A DNA stretch of 55,071 nucleotides from a cyanobacterium PCC 7702 (GCA_000332255.1 KB235926.1:4674359-4729429); one strand, 5' to 3'. Shown: positions 9,157 through 19,136, counted from the stretch's first letter. A program made the numbers and translations. Notes: generated by a model not told the origin, from the letters alone.

Positions 9157-9344
9157 ATTTAGCCTTGGAAGCTACTTCAACTAGAGATGGAAGACAATTA
9201 TAACCAGTTTGTCATCTCTACAGAATACCTTTGGTAGATACAAAGCTTTCCTTATAATTGAAATCACAATAGGTATTTTGCCGCTAAAAAACAAAAGAAA
9301 ACTCAAATTTTTGCTTGATTTTGTCAAAAACTAGAAATAACTAG

Positions 9345-12176
9345 CTAATAATTATTTTCGCTCAGTAATGGCAATAACAGGCGACTAACAACTCGACCGT
9401 CCGGTAATTGATAAATATGCAATTCTCCTCCCAACTGCTGCATCAGTTTTTGACAGATTTGCAAGTGTAAAGCAAGTGGCTGGTCGAAGCTAGAGAAGGC
9501 GAGTACGTCTTTGCAAGCATCTCGATCCAATTTTGTCAACAACTGCGGTTCAATATGGCCATTGTCAGTAATGGAAACCTCTATAGATCGCTCGCAGGCA
9601 CGGCGACACCAGATATCAATCCTACCTCCATCAGACAAGCGCTGACAAGCAGCAACCAGTAATTCATGCAAAACCAACTCTATCTTGACGATATCACCCG
9701 CGATCGTCAAGCAGGAACTTTGCTCTGACTGGGAAGCTGGTTGCGGTCCCAGACCATGGACTCCCACCCACAGCTTTTGTCTTTTGAGTAAATGGTCTAC
9801 TCGTTCTAAAGCTCGCTTGAGCAAGCTGGCTATGGGTATAGTTTCCCAGCTCATTTGCAACTGCCACAGTTCTTGTTTTAATAATGCTTTCATCGAAGCA
9901 TTGGTTTTATCTAGCTGCCACAGTAGCTGCTGGTAGCGCATTTGATTGATTTCATTATCAGGAATGCCTAAATCCTGCATTTGAGTGACAAGCTGGGTGA
10001 TGGTTCTTTGCAGATCTTCCCATCGACGATGTTTGTACCAATTAAGCAGGTTGAGTTCCTCTGTTCTGGACTGTAGTATTTGAGAGATTTGCAGCCATCG
10101 CCGCGACCAAGCCATCTGGTAGACTAACGTCTCTGTAGCATGCAGGCAATCGTCTGACCATTGACGTTCTCGATGATCGGCGATCGCTACCACTCCGGTT
10201 GGTTGGTGATCCGCTGTTGTACGTAAAGCCATGACTAAAATTTGACCAATACCAGTACCGTGAAACCATTTTCTCGTGGCCGCCGGCAAATCATCTACCG
10301 TTAGAGCCAAAATTCCATCTGTAGCTAACGCCCATTGAATCAGGGCTTCTGTTTGTATCGGCAAAACTGTATCCAATGAAATCTCAAAACGAGAATTGGC
10401 AATAACTCCAGGTATAATTTTGGCAACGTTTTCTCCCGATTGCCAGGACAACAGCACTGTCAAAGAACAATTGAGCATAGACGCAATTTGCTCTAAAGCC
10501 GTTTTCTCAAGATGTTGTAGCGGCTGAGTTTTTGCACCCTGAGAATCTTCTAAAATACGCAGGCATTTCTGAAAGCTATGTAATATTTTTTGCTGTTGCT
10601 CGTTTCGGTAGTGGAGCTGTCTTTGGCGAAGAATCACACCCAGCTGTTGGGCAACAATCTGCACTAATTCCTTTTCTAAGGATGTCCAGCTACGGGGAAC
10701 TTCAGTGGCGATCGCCAACAAAGCATGAGGTGGATTTCCAGGAGCACAATTACTAACTAATAGCGATCGCAAATTATGCTTGACCAAACAAGGATGCCAA
10801 TTAAAAAACCGCAGGTCTTCTTCTAAATTCTCAATTGCTACTCCTTGAGTCGCACGGGACAACAATTGCCAATCCACTTCCTTAAGAGCATCAAGGGTAG
10901 ATATGGGCAAGCGATGGCTGTTTAGATTTCTTTGATAAAAAACCTGATAATTATTCTGTTCAGAATCATATTGCAGCAGTAAAAACTGCGTTACCGCCAG
11001 CTGTTGTAAAGTTTTGACGGCACAGTTGTCTAAAATATCTTGAACTTGGCGATCGCTGTAAATAGCTTGAGCAATATGACCCGTCAAGCAAGCATGGTTT
11101 TGAATTTTTTCAATGGTCCTTTCTGTTTCCTCTAAAGGAGCAAGCAGGGAAATTAACCCGGCCACACCTTTAAGGAAATTTTTATCTGCTTGTGTCCAAA
11201 TTCGCGGTTCTGTCGCTTCCACTGCCAAAAAACCCAGCAAATCTTTCTGGCAAATAATAGGAGCAGCCAAAAGACTCCGCAGTTGCAACCGCTGCAGCAG
11301 CTTCAGGGTAAAATTGCTTTGCAGGGAACTGCGTCCTTCTCCAATCCACACTATTTCATTTATAGATAAGGCAAAATAAAAGTCGCTTAAATCATTGACG
11401 GTAATTTTTGTGACTGCCTCCTGAGTTTTGGTAGGAAAATTGCGATTGGTATTTTTGTTACTAACACGCCGCCAAAAGTAGCGTCCTTCCCTGTCAAACC
11501 AATAAATCCTCGTGCGAGCAGGCATTACAAATTGATGGGTAGCCTCCACCAGTGCCTCTAACCTTTGCTCTGGCTTGTTTAGGATTTGTAAATTTTCTAA
11601 CAAAGGTAAGAAGATCTCGTCAAAGCGCTTGGTTTGCTTTTGCTGCGAGTCGATTTCCATTTCATAAAGTACTGCAGCCAATTCGCCCAAAACCATCATT
11701 AATTTTGCTCTGGTAACACCACCAAGCAGGTATCCCCAACGCTGGGAACCAAGCAGCACTAAACCCAAACAGCGGTCTTTGTAAGAAATCGGGGCAATAA
11801 TAGTTCCTTGGATTTGATATTTTTGCGCCAATTGTTGCCATCCTTCCGCCCGAATTTCTGCTCGCAAATCGGGTACGCCTAAAGGATGCTGCTCGATCAC
11901 CACTTGCTCGAGCAAATCTCCAGGATTGAGAACGACTCGTTGTTTTAAGTAACTAATATCATTGCTGGGAGTTATGCCTCCTTTACCGTACAACACGTGA
12001 TTGAGACGATCGTAAAGGGCTATCCAAATTAATTTGTATTCAAACTGCTCTTGCAAATAAGAAACTGTAGTCGCAATCAAAGCATCAAAATTATCTTCTT
12101 CCCTGAGACTTTGAAAAACACGACCCAAGGAAAGAATTTGTTCTTCGGCGGCTGTAAAGTTAGGTGGCTGCCTCAT
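9345..12176 (-). CDS. Four-GAF sensor protein with degenerate histidine-kinase core
   Basis: 943 aa, soluble, without membrane segments. Four GAF-like domains can be traced at about 14-175, 195-360, 370-535 and 550-705. A helical linker follows, then an ATPase-like domain at about 800-938. The ATPase motifs are eroded. The N-box position reads HELLVAA, without the usual Asn. ITDNGH keeps the D-x-G element. The G2 loop region is replaced by LALHLQICQKL. The helical region before it lacks an H-box histidine in the usual H-E-[LF]-R-[TN]-P context. It therefore looks like a pseudokinase or scaffold that senses small ligands through GAF domains. It is transcribed alone, with its promoter facing pyrD. 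No bilin-attachment Cys could be assigned. Confidence 0.82.
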   Translation of the reverse strand: MRQPPNFTAAEEQILSLGRVFQSLREEDNFDALIATTVSYLQEQFEYKLIWIALYDRLNHVLYGKGGITPSNDISYLKQRVVLNPGDLLEQVVIEQHPLGVPDLRAEIRAEGWQQLAQKYQIQGTIIAPISYKDRCLGLVLLGSQRWGYLLGGVTRAKLMMVLGELAAVLYEMEIDSQQKQTKRFDEIFLPLLENLQILNKPEQRLEALVEATHQFVMPARTRIYWFDREGRYFWRRVSNKNTNRNFPTKTQEAVTKITVNDLSDFYFALSINEIVWIGEGRSSLQSNFTLKLLQRLQLRSLLAAPIICQKDLLGFLAVEATEPRIWTQADKNFLKGVAGLISLLAPLEETERTIEKIQNHACLTGHIAQAIYSDRQVQDILDNCAVKTLQQLAVTQFLLLQYDSEQNNYQVFYQRNLNSHRLPISTLDALKEVDWQLLSRATQGVAIENLEEDLRFFNWHPCLVKHNLRSLLVSNCAPGNPPHALLAIATEVPRSWTSLEKELVQIVAQQLGVILRQRQLHYRNEQQQKILHSFQKCLRILEDSQGAKTQPLQHLEKTALEQIASMLNCSLTVLLSWQSGENVAKIIPGVIANSRFEISLDTVLPIQTEALIQWALATDGILALTVDDLPAATRKWFHGTGIGQILVMALRTTADHQPTGVVAIADHRERQWSDDCLHATETLVYQMAWSRRWLQISQILQSRTEELNLLNWYKHRRWEDLQRTITQLVTQMQDLGIPDNEINQMRYQQLLWQLDKTNASMKALLKQELWQLQMSWETIPIASLLKRALERVDHLLKRQKLWVGVHGLGPQPASQSEQSSCLTIAGDIVKIELVLHELLVAACQRLSDGGRIDIWCRRACERSIEVSITDNGHIEPQLLTKLDRDACKDVLAFSSFDQPLALHLQICQKLMQQLGGELHIYQLPDGRVVSRLLLPLLSENNY

Positions 12177-12266
12177 TTGATAATTAGGTCAAATTCGCTT
12201 GTTAATATATAAGATGCCCAGAACCGTTATCCAACTAATATGTCTTGCTTTTAGTATTTAAAAAAA

Positions 12267-12290
12267 ATTGCTGCCCGAATTGCTGCCCGA
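12267..12290. repeat. 12-bp tandem duplication before pyrD
   Basis: ATTGCTGCCCGA occurs twice in direct tandem, at 12267-12278 and 12279-12290, 33 bp upstream of the pyrD ATG. It is either a recent slippage duplication or a paired binding site in the divergent promoter region shared with the GAF protein. Confidence 0.6.
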
Positions 12291-12322
12291 GGAAATAAGG
12301 AACGTGGCACCAATTATTAATC

Positions 12323-13501
12323 ATGATTCCCCATTTCAAATCTCAAATTGGTAAAGCAAAATTGGATATTTATCAAATTGCAAATCATTTGGTTAACCTC
12401 TTCCATGTCGATCCTGAGTGGCTGCACTCTCGCACGATTAACAGTCTCACCTGGTTGGCCAATCACGGCGATCGCCCGCCTGCTTGCTGGCTAAAACAAC
12501 GCTTGCAGCAATCTTTGTGTTTTCGCGATCCCCGTTTGCAACAAACGCTGTTTGGGCTAAATTTTCCCAATCCTGTAGGTTTGGCAGCTGGATTTGACAA
12601 GGATGGCGTTGCCACAAAGATTTGGTCGAGCTTTGGTTTTGGCTTTGCAGAAGTTGGAACGGTAACCTTTCATCCCCAACTTGGTAATCCCCCTCCTCGT
12701 TTGTTTCGCTTACCCTCAGATTTGGCTGTTCTCAATCGCATGGGTTTTAACAATAGCGGTGCAGCAGCAATGGCCGCACGTTTAACACAGCAAGGCCAAT
12801 CACAGCAAATTTCCTCCATACCCATAGGTATAAATCTGGGCAAATCCAAGGTAACACCATTAGAACAAGCTCCCAGCGATTATCTCCATAGCTTTCGCTT
12901 ACTCAAAGAACTGGGAGACTACTTTGTTGTCAACGTATCTTCTCCAAATACACCAGGATTGCGAACGCTTCAAGATGCAGCCCAGCTCGACTGTATACTG
13001 GCACAATTGCAACAAGAAAATAACGCACGCAAACCTATTTTTGTCAAGATCGCCCCTGATTTGGAATGGGAAGCGATCGCCAACATCATTTCCCTGGTAC
13101 AAACCCATAAGTTAACAGGGATTGTCGCCACCAATACCACCATTCGCCGCGAAGGTCTCAAAACAATGGTGATTGCTTCAACTGGTAAATCACCTGAACA
13201 GGAAGCTGGTGGAATTAGCGGTGCTCCCCTGCGCGATCGCTCCACAGAAATAATTCGGTTTATTTACCAGCAAACAAAAGGTAAAATGCCGATTGTTGGC
13301 GTCGGTGGCATTTTTACCCCAGAAGATGCCTGGGAGAAAATAACTGCTGGTGCTTGTCTCATCCAAGTCTACACAGGCTGGATTTACTCTGGCCCCGGAA
13401 TGGTACCCCGCATTCTCCAAGGTTTGCTTGCTAAATTAGAAAAAACTGGATTCGATTCCATCTCGGAAGCGGTAGGCTTAGAAGCAAAAATTACAAATTA
13501 A
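12323..13501 (+). CDS. pyrD: Quinone-dependent dihydroorotate dehydrogenase (class 2)
   Basis: 392 aa. The class-2 layout is present: an N-terminal helical extension (residues about 1-60) that docks to the membrane, then the FMN barrel. Motifs include [44 protein letters not shown], the catalytic-Ser segment [23 protein letters not shown] and GVGGI. It oxidises dihydroorotate to orotate and passes electrons to the quinone pool. The start is ATG at 12323. It is convergent with the membrane protein at 13524, 22 bp away. Confidence 0.97.
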   Translation: MIPHFKSQIGKAKLDIYQIANHLVNLFHVDPEWLHSRTINSLTWLANHGDRPPACWLKQRLQQSLCFRDPRLQQTLFGLNFPNPVGLAAGFDKDGVATKIWSSFGFGFAEVGTVTFHPQLGNPPPRLFRLPSDLAVLNRMGFNNSGAAAMAARLTQQGQSQQISSIPIGINLGKSKVTPLEQAPSDYLHSFRLLKELGDYFVVNVSSPNTPGLRTLQDAAQLDCILAQLQQENNARKPIFVKIAPDLEWEAIANIISLVQTHKLTGIVATNTTIRREGLKTMVIASTGKSPEQEAGGISGAPLRDRSTEIIRFIYQQTKGKMPIVGVGGIFTPEDAWEKITAGACLIQVYTGWIYSGPGMVPRILQGLLAKLEKTGFDSISEAVGLEAKITN

Positions 13502-13523
13502 AAACCTAAAGCAATTTTTGCTG

Positions 13524-14261
13524 CTAATTTTTTCCTTCTTCTAAAGGAAAAAACTCTTTTGTTTCCGGGGAATACACCCAAGCAATACCATCAGGATCTC
13601 TGCTGCGAGTCCATTCCGAAAAGTCTGGATCGTCTCGCCTTTTATACACTGTACTGGAATAAACATTCAGACGCTTTGCCAGTTCAGATTGAATTAGAGA
13701 ACCAAAAGTCAGCTGTTTTTCTAGGGGTTTGTTAGTTTCCCTAGAATCGATTTGTTCTGGAACTTCAGTTTTTTCTTCCTCCAGAGGTTGGGGTGGTGCC
13801 AACAAATTACTATCGATAGATTTAACCCTCTGCTGAGAAGTTATTTCTTTCCCAGGCTCGCTACTGTCTAGGATACTGCCAAGGGTACCGACGGTAATAA
13901 AGTGATATACTTTGCTACCGTCTTCAGAAGTGACAACATGAGCACCAAATTCTGATGCTTTTGCATCCAGGTAACGTTTTGCCACATCTCCAGGAAAATT
14001 GCCTTTGATTGCTAAGTCCATCGGCGTGATTTTACCCTGGTTTTCCAGAATTAGGTGATGAAACAGCGGACTAACTTGCAAACTCCACTTTTGCCATCGA
14101 TAGTACTGCCAAACATTAAAACCCAACAACAGCAGCATCGCCGCTAGCCAAATTTTCCAAGTAGCAACCAGGAAAATTATCAAAAACGAAAGTGGCAAAA
14201 GGAGAATCAGGTAAACTTTGCCGTAATTGTCGCTATCACTTTCTATTAGCTTTTGATCCAT
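13524..14261 (-). CDS. Two-TM membrane protein with C-terminal helix-turn-helix-like domain
   Basis: 245 aa, not a family I can name. Residues about 18-37 and 38-52 form a hydrophobic hairpin (LILLLPLSFLIIFLVATW, then WLAAMLLLLGFNVWQYY). A soluble middle domain (about 70-125) contains ITPMDLAIKGNFPGDVAKRYLDAKASEFGA. A charged Pro/Glu linker follows, then a C-terminal unit of about 60 residues: SLIQSELAKRLNVYSSTVYKRR. That unit looks like a Xre/MerR-style helix-turn-helix ('ELAKRLNVYSSTVYKR'). A membrane-tethered DNA-binding regulator is possible but unproven. It is divergent from gor across the TTGGCAAAAA box region, which makes autoregulation through those boxes a testable idea. Confidence 0.75.
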   Translation of the reverse strand: MDQKLIESDSDNYGKVYLILLLPLSFLIIFLVATWKIWLAAMLLLLGFNVWQYYRWQKWSLQVSPLFHHLILENQGKITPMDLAIKGNFPGDVAKRYLDAKASEFGAHVVTSEDGSKVYHFITVGTLGSILDSSEPGKEITSQQRVKSIDSNLLAPPQPLEEEKTEVPEQIDSRETNKPLEKQLTFGSLIQSELAKRLNVYSSTVYKRRDDPDFSEWTRSRDPDGIAWVYSPETKEFFPLEEGKN

Positions 14262-14279
14262 AATTTTTCGCTCATGTCA

Positions 14280-14508
14280 GTTTTTGCCAAGTGACTGATA
14301 AGGAAATGATATTATCTTGGCAAAAATTTGGGCAAATTTTTGTAACTTGAGTTTATTGGCGCCAAAATTTTTTGGCAAAAATGATACCGGCTTATCGTTT
14401 TCCGAAACTACTATCTTTGCTTTTTTTGAGCTATTGCATGCAAACTGGAAAAATTTTTACCTAAAAATAAATCTAAGGCAAAAATTGCCATTTCTCCTTT
14501 GGCAAAAG
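14280..14508. promoter_or_regulatory. Cluster of TTGGCAAAAA boxes between the membrane protein and gor
   Basis: The motif TTGGCAAAAA recurs in this AT-rich spacer. It occurs at 14280-14290 (reverse strand, GTTTTTGCCAA), 14317-14327, 14372-14382 and 14498-14508. Related forms are TTTGGGCAAATTTTT at 14328-14342 and AAGGCAAAAATTGCC at 14475-14489. A perfect TTGGCGCCAA palindrome lies at 14356-14365. The mixed orientation and irregular spacing argue against a simple tandem repeat and for multiple protein-binding sites. No known cyanobacterial regulator consensus is matched confidently. Confidence 0.5.
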
Positions 14509-14580
14509 CAGAAAATTAGCAAATTTTCTAGGCAACTGCCGTTAATAATTTGTAAATTTAATTACATTTTTTTAACTTAA

Positions 14581-14646
14581 CGTCCGTGGGAGGAGTGGAT
14601 TACTGGTAAGCCTCAAGAAGCAGCTTCTAAAGTTAAATTGAATTAA
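14581..14646 (+). pseudogene. Possible truncated 3' end of a gene upstream of gor
   Basis: A short open frame directly after a stop codon reads RPWEEWITGKPQEAASKVKLN followed by TAA at 14644-14646. Its base and codon use is coding-like, in sharp contrast with the AT-rich sequence before it. It lacks a start codon. It looks like the C-terminal tail of a lost gene, with the rest deleted or replaced by the box-rich spacer. The parent gene is not recognised. Confidence 0.35.
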
Positions 14647-14674
14647 GGACCGGAATGACAAAAAATAAAAAATT

Positions 14675-16054
14675 ATGACCTACGATTACGACCTGTTTGT
14701 TATTGGCGCTGGTTCTGGAGGTTTAGCAGCTGCCAAACGCGCAGCCAGCTACAAAGCTAAAGTAGCGATCGCCGAACAAGATTTAGTCGGCGGTACTTGT
14801 GTTTTGCGTGGCTGCATTCCTAAAAAACTGATGGTATACGGTTCTCGCTTTCCGGCACTGTTTGCAGATGCTGCAGGCTATGGTTGGAAAGTAGGTGAAA
14901 CCGAGTTGGATTGGGAATATTTTATTACGGCTATAGATAAAGAAGTCAAGCGACTCTCGCAACTGCACGTTAGCTACTTGCAAAAGGCTGGAGTAGAACT
15001 GATTCCCCATCGCGCGACTTTGGTAGATCCCCACACTGTAGCAGTTGACGGACGCAAAATCACAGCAGACAAAATTTTAATTGCTGTTGGAGGTCGTCCC
15101 CTAAAACCAAATTTGCCAGGAATGGACTACGGTATTACCTCCGACGAAATGTTTCACCTCCAACACAAACCAAAACACATCGCTATTATCGGCGCTGGTT
15201 ATATCGGTACTGAATTTGCCTGCATCATGCACGGTTTGGGATGTCAAGTCACCCAAATTATTCGCAAAGAGTTGATTTTAAAAGGTTTTGATGACGATAT
15301 CCGCACAGATATCCAAAATGCAATGATCGCTCATGGCATCAAAATCATCCCCAATACAGTGGTGGAAAAAGTTGAAAAAGTGCCAGAAGGATTAAAGTTG
15401 ATTTTATCTGGAGAAAAAACGGAACCAACGATCGCTGATGTATTTTTGGTAGCCACGGGGCGGGTTCCCAATGTTGAAGGATTGGGTTTGGAAAACGCAG
15501 GAGTAGAACTAGTATCCACTACTGTTGAAGGGCCGGGATACACCACGATGAAGGCGATCGCTGTGAACGAATACAGCCAAACTTCCCAAGAAAATATCTT
15601 CGCTGTGGGTGATGTGACAAACAGAATGAATCTTACTCCAGTAGCAATTGGAGAAGGACGAGCTTTTGCAGATAGTGAATTTGGTAACCAGCGTCGCATC
15701 TTTAGCCACGAAAATGTCCCCACTGCCGTATTTTCCACACCAGAAGCAGCTACAGTCGGTTTGACGGAAGCTCAAGCACGCGAAAAATTAGGCAACGACG
15801 CAGTTAAAATTTACCGCACCCGCTTTCGTCCCCTGTTTCATAGCTTGACTGGCGCTGCAGAAAAAACAATGATGAAGTTAGTAGTAGATGCCAGCACCGA
15901 CAAAGTATTGGGCGCACACATGGTGGGAGAAAATGCAGCTGAAATTATCCAAGGTGTGGCGATCGCCGCGAAGATGGGCGCCACGAAAAAAGACTTTGAC
16001 GCCACCGTTGGTATCCACCCTACCGCTGCTGAAGAATTTGTAACGATGCGTTAA
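14675..16054 (+). CDS. gor: Glutathione-disulfide reductase
   Basis: 459 aa FAD/NAD(P)-dependent disulfide oxidoreductase. The N-terminal FAD fold is GAGSGGLAAAKRAA. The redox-active disulfide is in GGTCVLRGCIPKKLM; the Lys-Lys after the Pro and the RGCIPKK context are typical of glutathione reductase. The NAD(P)-binding fold is IAIIGAGYIGTEFA. The C-terminal interface keeps the catalytic His-Glu pair in VGIHPTAAEEFVTMR. It reduces GSSG with NADPH in the cytoplasm. It is followed by the YqiA-type esterase 24 bp downstream and then hisC, a likely co-transcribed run. The close spacing of gor and cyaC on one strand matches the order I recall in Anabaena. Confidence 0.95.
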   Translation: MTYDYDLFVIGAGSGGLAAAKRAASYKAKVAIAEQDLVGGTCVLRGCIPKKLMVYGSRFPALFADAAGYGWKVGETELDWEYFITAIDKEVKRLSQLHVSYLQKAGVELIPHRATLVDPHTVAVDGRKITADKILIAVGGRPLKPNLPGMDYGITSDEMFHLQHKPKHIAIIGAGYIGTEFACIMHGLGCQVTQIIRKELILKGFDDDIRTDIQNAMIAHGIKIIPNTVVEKVEKVPEGLKLILSGEKTEPTIADVFLVATGRVPNVEGLGLENAGVELVSTTVEGPGYTTMKAIAVNEYSQTSQENIFAVGDVTNRMNLTPVAIGEGRAFADSEFGNQRRIFSHENVPTAVFSTPEAATVGLTEAQAREKLGNDAVKIYRTRFRPLFHSLTGAAEKTMMKLVVDASTDKVLGAHMVGENAAEIIQGVAIAAKMGATKKDFDATVGIHPTAAEEFVTMR

Positions 16055-16078
16055 TTACTTGTAAAAATGAACTAACAA

Positions 16079-16711
16079 ATGCAATATATTTACCTGCACG
16101 GCTTCGCATCCAGTCCTAACTCTGCCAAAGCTCTTTACCTGCGCGATCGCTTTGCAGAATGCAATATCCAGCTGCAAATACCCGATTTAAATCAAGGAGA
16201 TTTTTCTCACTTAACAATTACGCGACAAATCCATCAAGTTACCACGGAATTTTTCTTACCTGGTAGGCCCGTTACTTTAATTGGTTCCAGTTTGGGCGGC
16301 CTTACCGCTGCTATACTCGCACAAAAATATGCCCAAGTCGAAAAACTCATACTTCTGGCGCCAGCTTTTGGATTTTTATCCTACTGGTTACCAACATTAG
16401 AAGCAGAAAAGATTCAACGCTGGCAACAAGAAAAATACTTGCCGTATCACTACGGAGAAGGTAAATTCCTTCCCCTTAGTTACGATTTCGTCAAAGATGC
16501 TGCTCAATACCAAGAAAATGCTTGGCAACGCCCCGTATCAACTTTGATTTTACACGGAAAAAATGATGAAGTTATTCCCGTTCAAGCTAGCCGCGAATTT
16601 ACCAAATCCCGCCCTTGGGTACAGTTGGTAGAGCTCCCCAGCGATCACGCTTTAGGTAACGTGCTTCCGGAAATTTGGCAAGCAATTCACATGTTCTGCC
16701 AGTTGCCTTGA
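16079..16711 (+). CDS. YqiA/YcfP-type alpha/beta hydrolase (esterase)
   Basis: 210 aa. The sequence opens with the family signature YLHGFASSPNSAKA. The nucleophile elbow is GSSLGGL (Ser at the centre), the acid is in LILHGKNDEVIP, and the catalytic His is in SDHALGN. It is a compact serine hydrolase with a complete triad. Relatives hydrolyse short-chain acyl esters; the physiological substrate is unknown. It lies 24 bp after gor and 48 bp before hisC. Confidence 0.88.
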   Translation: MQYIYLHGFASSPNSAKALYLRDRFAECNIQLQIPDLNQGDFSHLTITRQIHQVTTEFFLPGRPVTLIGSSLGGLTAAILAQKYAQVEKLILLAPAFGFLSYWLPTLEAEKIQRWQQEKYLPYHYGEGKFLPLSYDFVKDAAQYQENAWQRPVSTLILHGKNDEVIPVQASREFTKSRPWVQLVELPSDHALGNVLPEIWQAIHMFCQLP

Positions 16712-16759
16712 AGTTGTATAATACACAGTCCTCACTACAAATGGACAGTCCAACCGATC

Positions 16760-17905
16760 ATGTTGCCGTTTATCCGCTCAGATTTAGCCGAATTCACTGC
16801 ATACAAACCCCATCCCAGCAGCGATCGCGCCCAACCTGTTTCCCAAACTCAGCTAGATCGCCTGGATACCAACGAAAGTCCCTACGATTTACCAGTTCGG
16901 TTAAAGGAAAAACTAGCATGGACCTATCAACAAATAATAGAGACAAACCGTTACCCTGACGGCAATCATGGGGAACTCAAAAGCGCGATCGCCGAATACG
17001 TAAATGAGTCAGCTGCTCTTTCCCCATCGGTTTTCACTTCTGCTAATATTTCTGTTGCCAACGGTTCCGATGAACTTATTCGTTCTTTGTTAATTGCTTC
17101 CTGTTTGGGAGAAGGTTCGGTTTTGGTTGCCAATCCTACCTTTTCCATGTACGCTATCTTGGCCAAAACCCTGGGAATTCCAACAGTAGAAGTAAACAGA
17201 CAGCAAAATAGTTTTGAAATTAATTTACAAGCAGCACAAACAGCTATTGAACAAACTCAAAATCCTCCCATCAGAGCAATTTTTGTAGTTCATCCCAACT
17301 CTCCTACCGCCAACGCCCTCACCCCAGCAGAACTAGCATGGTTGAGAAGTCTCCCTGACCGTATTCTAGTCGTTATTGACGAAGCTTACTTTGAATTTAG
17401 TCAGACTACCGTAGTTACCGAACTTTTAGAGCATCCTAACTGGATCGTACTGCGTACGTTTTCTAAAGCTTTTCGATTGGCTGCTATGCGCGTTGGCTAT
17501 TGCGTCGCCCATCCCGAGTTCATAACTATCTTAGAAAAAGTTCGCCTGCCTTACAATCTTTCTAGCTTCTCTATGGCAGCGGCGTTAATTGCTTTGCAAA
17601 ATCGTCAGCTGCTGCTTAGCTCCATACCGCAGATCCTAGAGGAACGAGCTAAACTATTGGAAATTTTGTCACAGCAACCACAACTACAAGTCTGGGATAG
17701 TGCTGCCAATTTTATTTATCTGCGCCTCAAACAGGATGGCTGGCAACAACAAGACACTATAAAAAAACTTAATCAACAACTGCAGGCCAGGGGTACTCTT
17801 GTACGCGAAATTAGTGGCGGATTGAGAATTACGATCGGCACTCCACAAGAAAACCTCCGCACTCTCAATAACTTGCAACTTGCCTTAGCAAATCTTAACT
17901 CTTGA
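16760..17905 (+). CDS. hisC: Histidinol-phosphate aminotransferase
   Basis: 381 aa fold-type I PLP aminotransferase. Visible elements are the substrate end [11 protein letters not shown], the NRYPDG segment, NGSDELI, the HPNSPTAN motif that contacts the cofactor, [10 protein letters not shown] with the PLP-binding Asp, and the Schiff-base Lys in [16 protein letters not shown]. It converts imidazole-acetol phosphate to histidinol phosphate in histidine synthesis. The ATG at 16760 is used; the frame overlaps no neighbour. It ends 8 bp before the convergent hypothetical gene. HisC-like paralogues are common in cyanobacteria, so aromatic specificity cannot be excluded. Confidence 0.9.
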   Translation: MLPFIRSDLAEFTAYKPHPSSDRAQPVSQTQLDRLDTNESPYDLPVRLKEKLAWTYQQIIETNRYPDGNHGELKSAIAEYVNESAALSPSVFTSANISVANGSDELIRSLLIASCLGEGSVLVANPTFSMYAILAKTLGIPTVEVNRQQNSFEINLQAAQTAIEQTQNPPIRAIFVVHPNSPTANALTPAELAWLRSLPDRILVVIDEAYFEFSQTTVVTELLEHPNWIVLRTFSKAFRLAAMRVGYCVAHPEFITILEKVRLPYNLSSFSMAAALIALQNRQLLLSSIPQILEERAKLLEILSQQPQLQVWDSAANFIYLRLKQDGWQQQDTIKKLNQQLQARGTLVREISGGLRITIGTPQENLRTLNNLQLALANLNS

Positions 17906-17913
17906 AAAGTTAA

Positions 17914-18468
17914 TTAATCATAAAACCTACTCTCTGCTTCGCTACCCAAGCGCCGGACTACTGCTACCGTTTGTGGCAAAACACCAACTAAAAGGGCAAA
18001 CGCCTCATCCGGTAGCTTTGCTACTACCTCCGGTGCAAAATATTGCTCAAATTGATCGAGAATCTTTTGGACTCGCTGTTGAGCAATTGGCTTTTCTGTT
18101 ATTTGTTTGATTAATCGAATCCACTGGCGTCTTATTAAATAAGCTTTTTGCCGTTCTTCTTTGCTTTCAGGAGACAATAAAGATAGGTTTCCTATCGGTA
18201 GCACTCCCTGACAATCACGATCGTAATCGCCGCCTACCGCTGCTCCTGGACCGGCAAACTCCGCATGATACTTTTTAAAAAGTATTAATCCGTTTCGCTT
18301 GCGGCTGTTGACCATGAAGACTTTTCCACTTAAAACCTTTGTGAGGATATCTGAGCCATAAGATTGCTCAGCTCCATCTGACATGACAATACGGTCAAGC
18401 AAATTTGTGTCAGGGTAATACGTAGATACCATAGCAGTTTGATAGCGTCGGCGCTTTTCGCTATCCAT
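17914..18468 (-). CDS. Conserved-looking hypothetical protein
   Basis: 184 aa, soluble, no signal peptide or membrane segment. I do not recognise the family. The N-terminal half has a Tyr/Asp-rich part (YYPDTNLLDRIVMSDGAEQSY). The middle contains GPGAAVGGDYDRDCQGV. The C-terminal half is predicted helical with many charged residues. Codon use and a HIP1-like site fit a real gene. The start ATG at 18468 has an AGAAAAG ribosome site. A 670-bp AT-rich spacer precedes it, so it has its own promoter. Confidence 0.7.
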   Translation of the reverse strand: MDSEKRRRYQTAMVSTYYPDTNLLDRIVMSDGAEQSYGSDILTKVLSGKVFMVNSRKRNGLILFKKYHAEFAGPGAAVGGDYDRDCQGVLPIGNLSLLSPESKEERQKAYLIRRQWIRLIKQITEKPIAQQRVQKILDQFEQYFAPEVVAKLPDEAFALLVGVLPQTVAVVRRLGSEAESRFYD

Positions 18469-19136
18469 CTTTTCTCAAATAGAAAATATATTTCGTAATT
18501 GTCTGAACTTAAAATACAAAGGCTTTTATTTACTCAAAGTTTGTTTTATCTTAATTATCAGCTTTTTTTAGTCAATATAACTAAGATAAAAAATAATACA
18601 AATGTTTACCAGGATTAAGTAATCATAATTTTATGAGATTTCAATTGATTTGTCTCGAACTATAACCGGATTTAGTTAAAGTTTTTATAAAGTTGGATCG
18701 CCAGGATACAAAGTTATTGTGAGGATGGGATTAATTGTTATTAATACTGTTTATACTTGGCAAGCAAACATAATTTTTACCTATGAAAATATCAATGTTT
18801 TTCTAGATAACACTTATTCTTAATTCCCACAATACATTTACTTTTATTTTAATAGATTAATAAATGTATACTTTTCTGGCGGCAAATCATCTTTAAAAAG
18901 AAGAAAGCAGTCGCAATGCAGTGTCTGTATAGTTGCTAGCCATTTTAGTTTGATAACTATAAAACTATATATGCGTTTATTTTAATAAATTTCTTCTTGC
19001 TTGGTGTTCAACTTCGAAGTGGATATTCCAAAAAAAGTAAGCGCAAGTTCGCTGTTGATGGTCGAATGCTAAATCAGGCGGAATTTTTCACGACTTAGCG
19101 CCTTGATAGCAAGCTTTTGAGTAGAAAAACAAAAGA
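18469..19136. other. AT-rich intergenic region
   Basis: About 670 bp with no gene I can support. A 34-codon open stretch at about 18985-19096 (GVQLRSGYSKKSKRKFAVDG) looks slightly coding-like but has no ATG and no ribosome site. No RNA gene, repeat or terminator was seen. Confidence 0.5.

Noticed and set aside
18985-19096. Short coding-like stretch before the GNAT gene
   Set aside because: It has no ATG start, no ribosome site and no recognisable motif.
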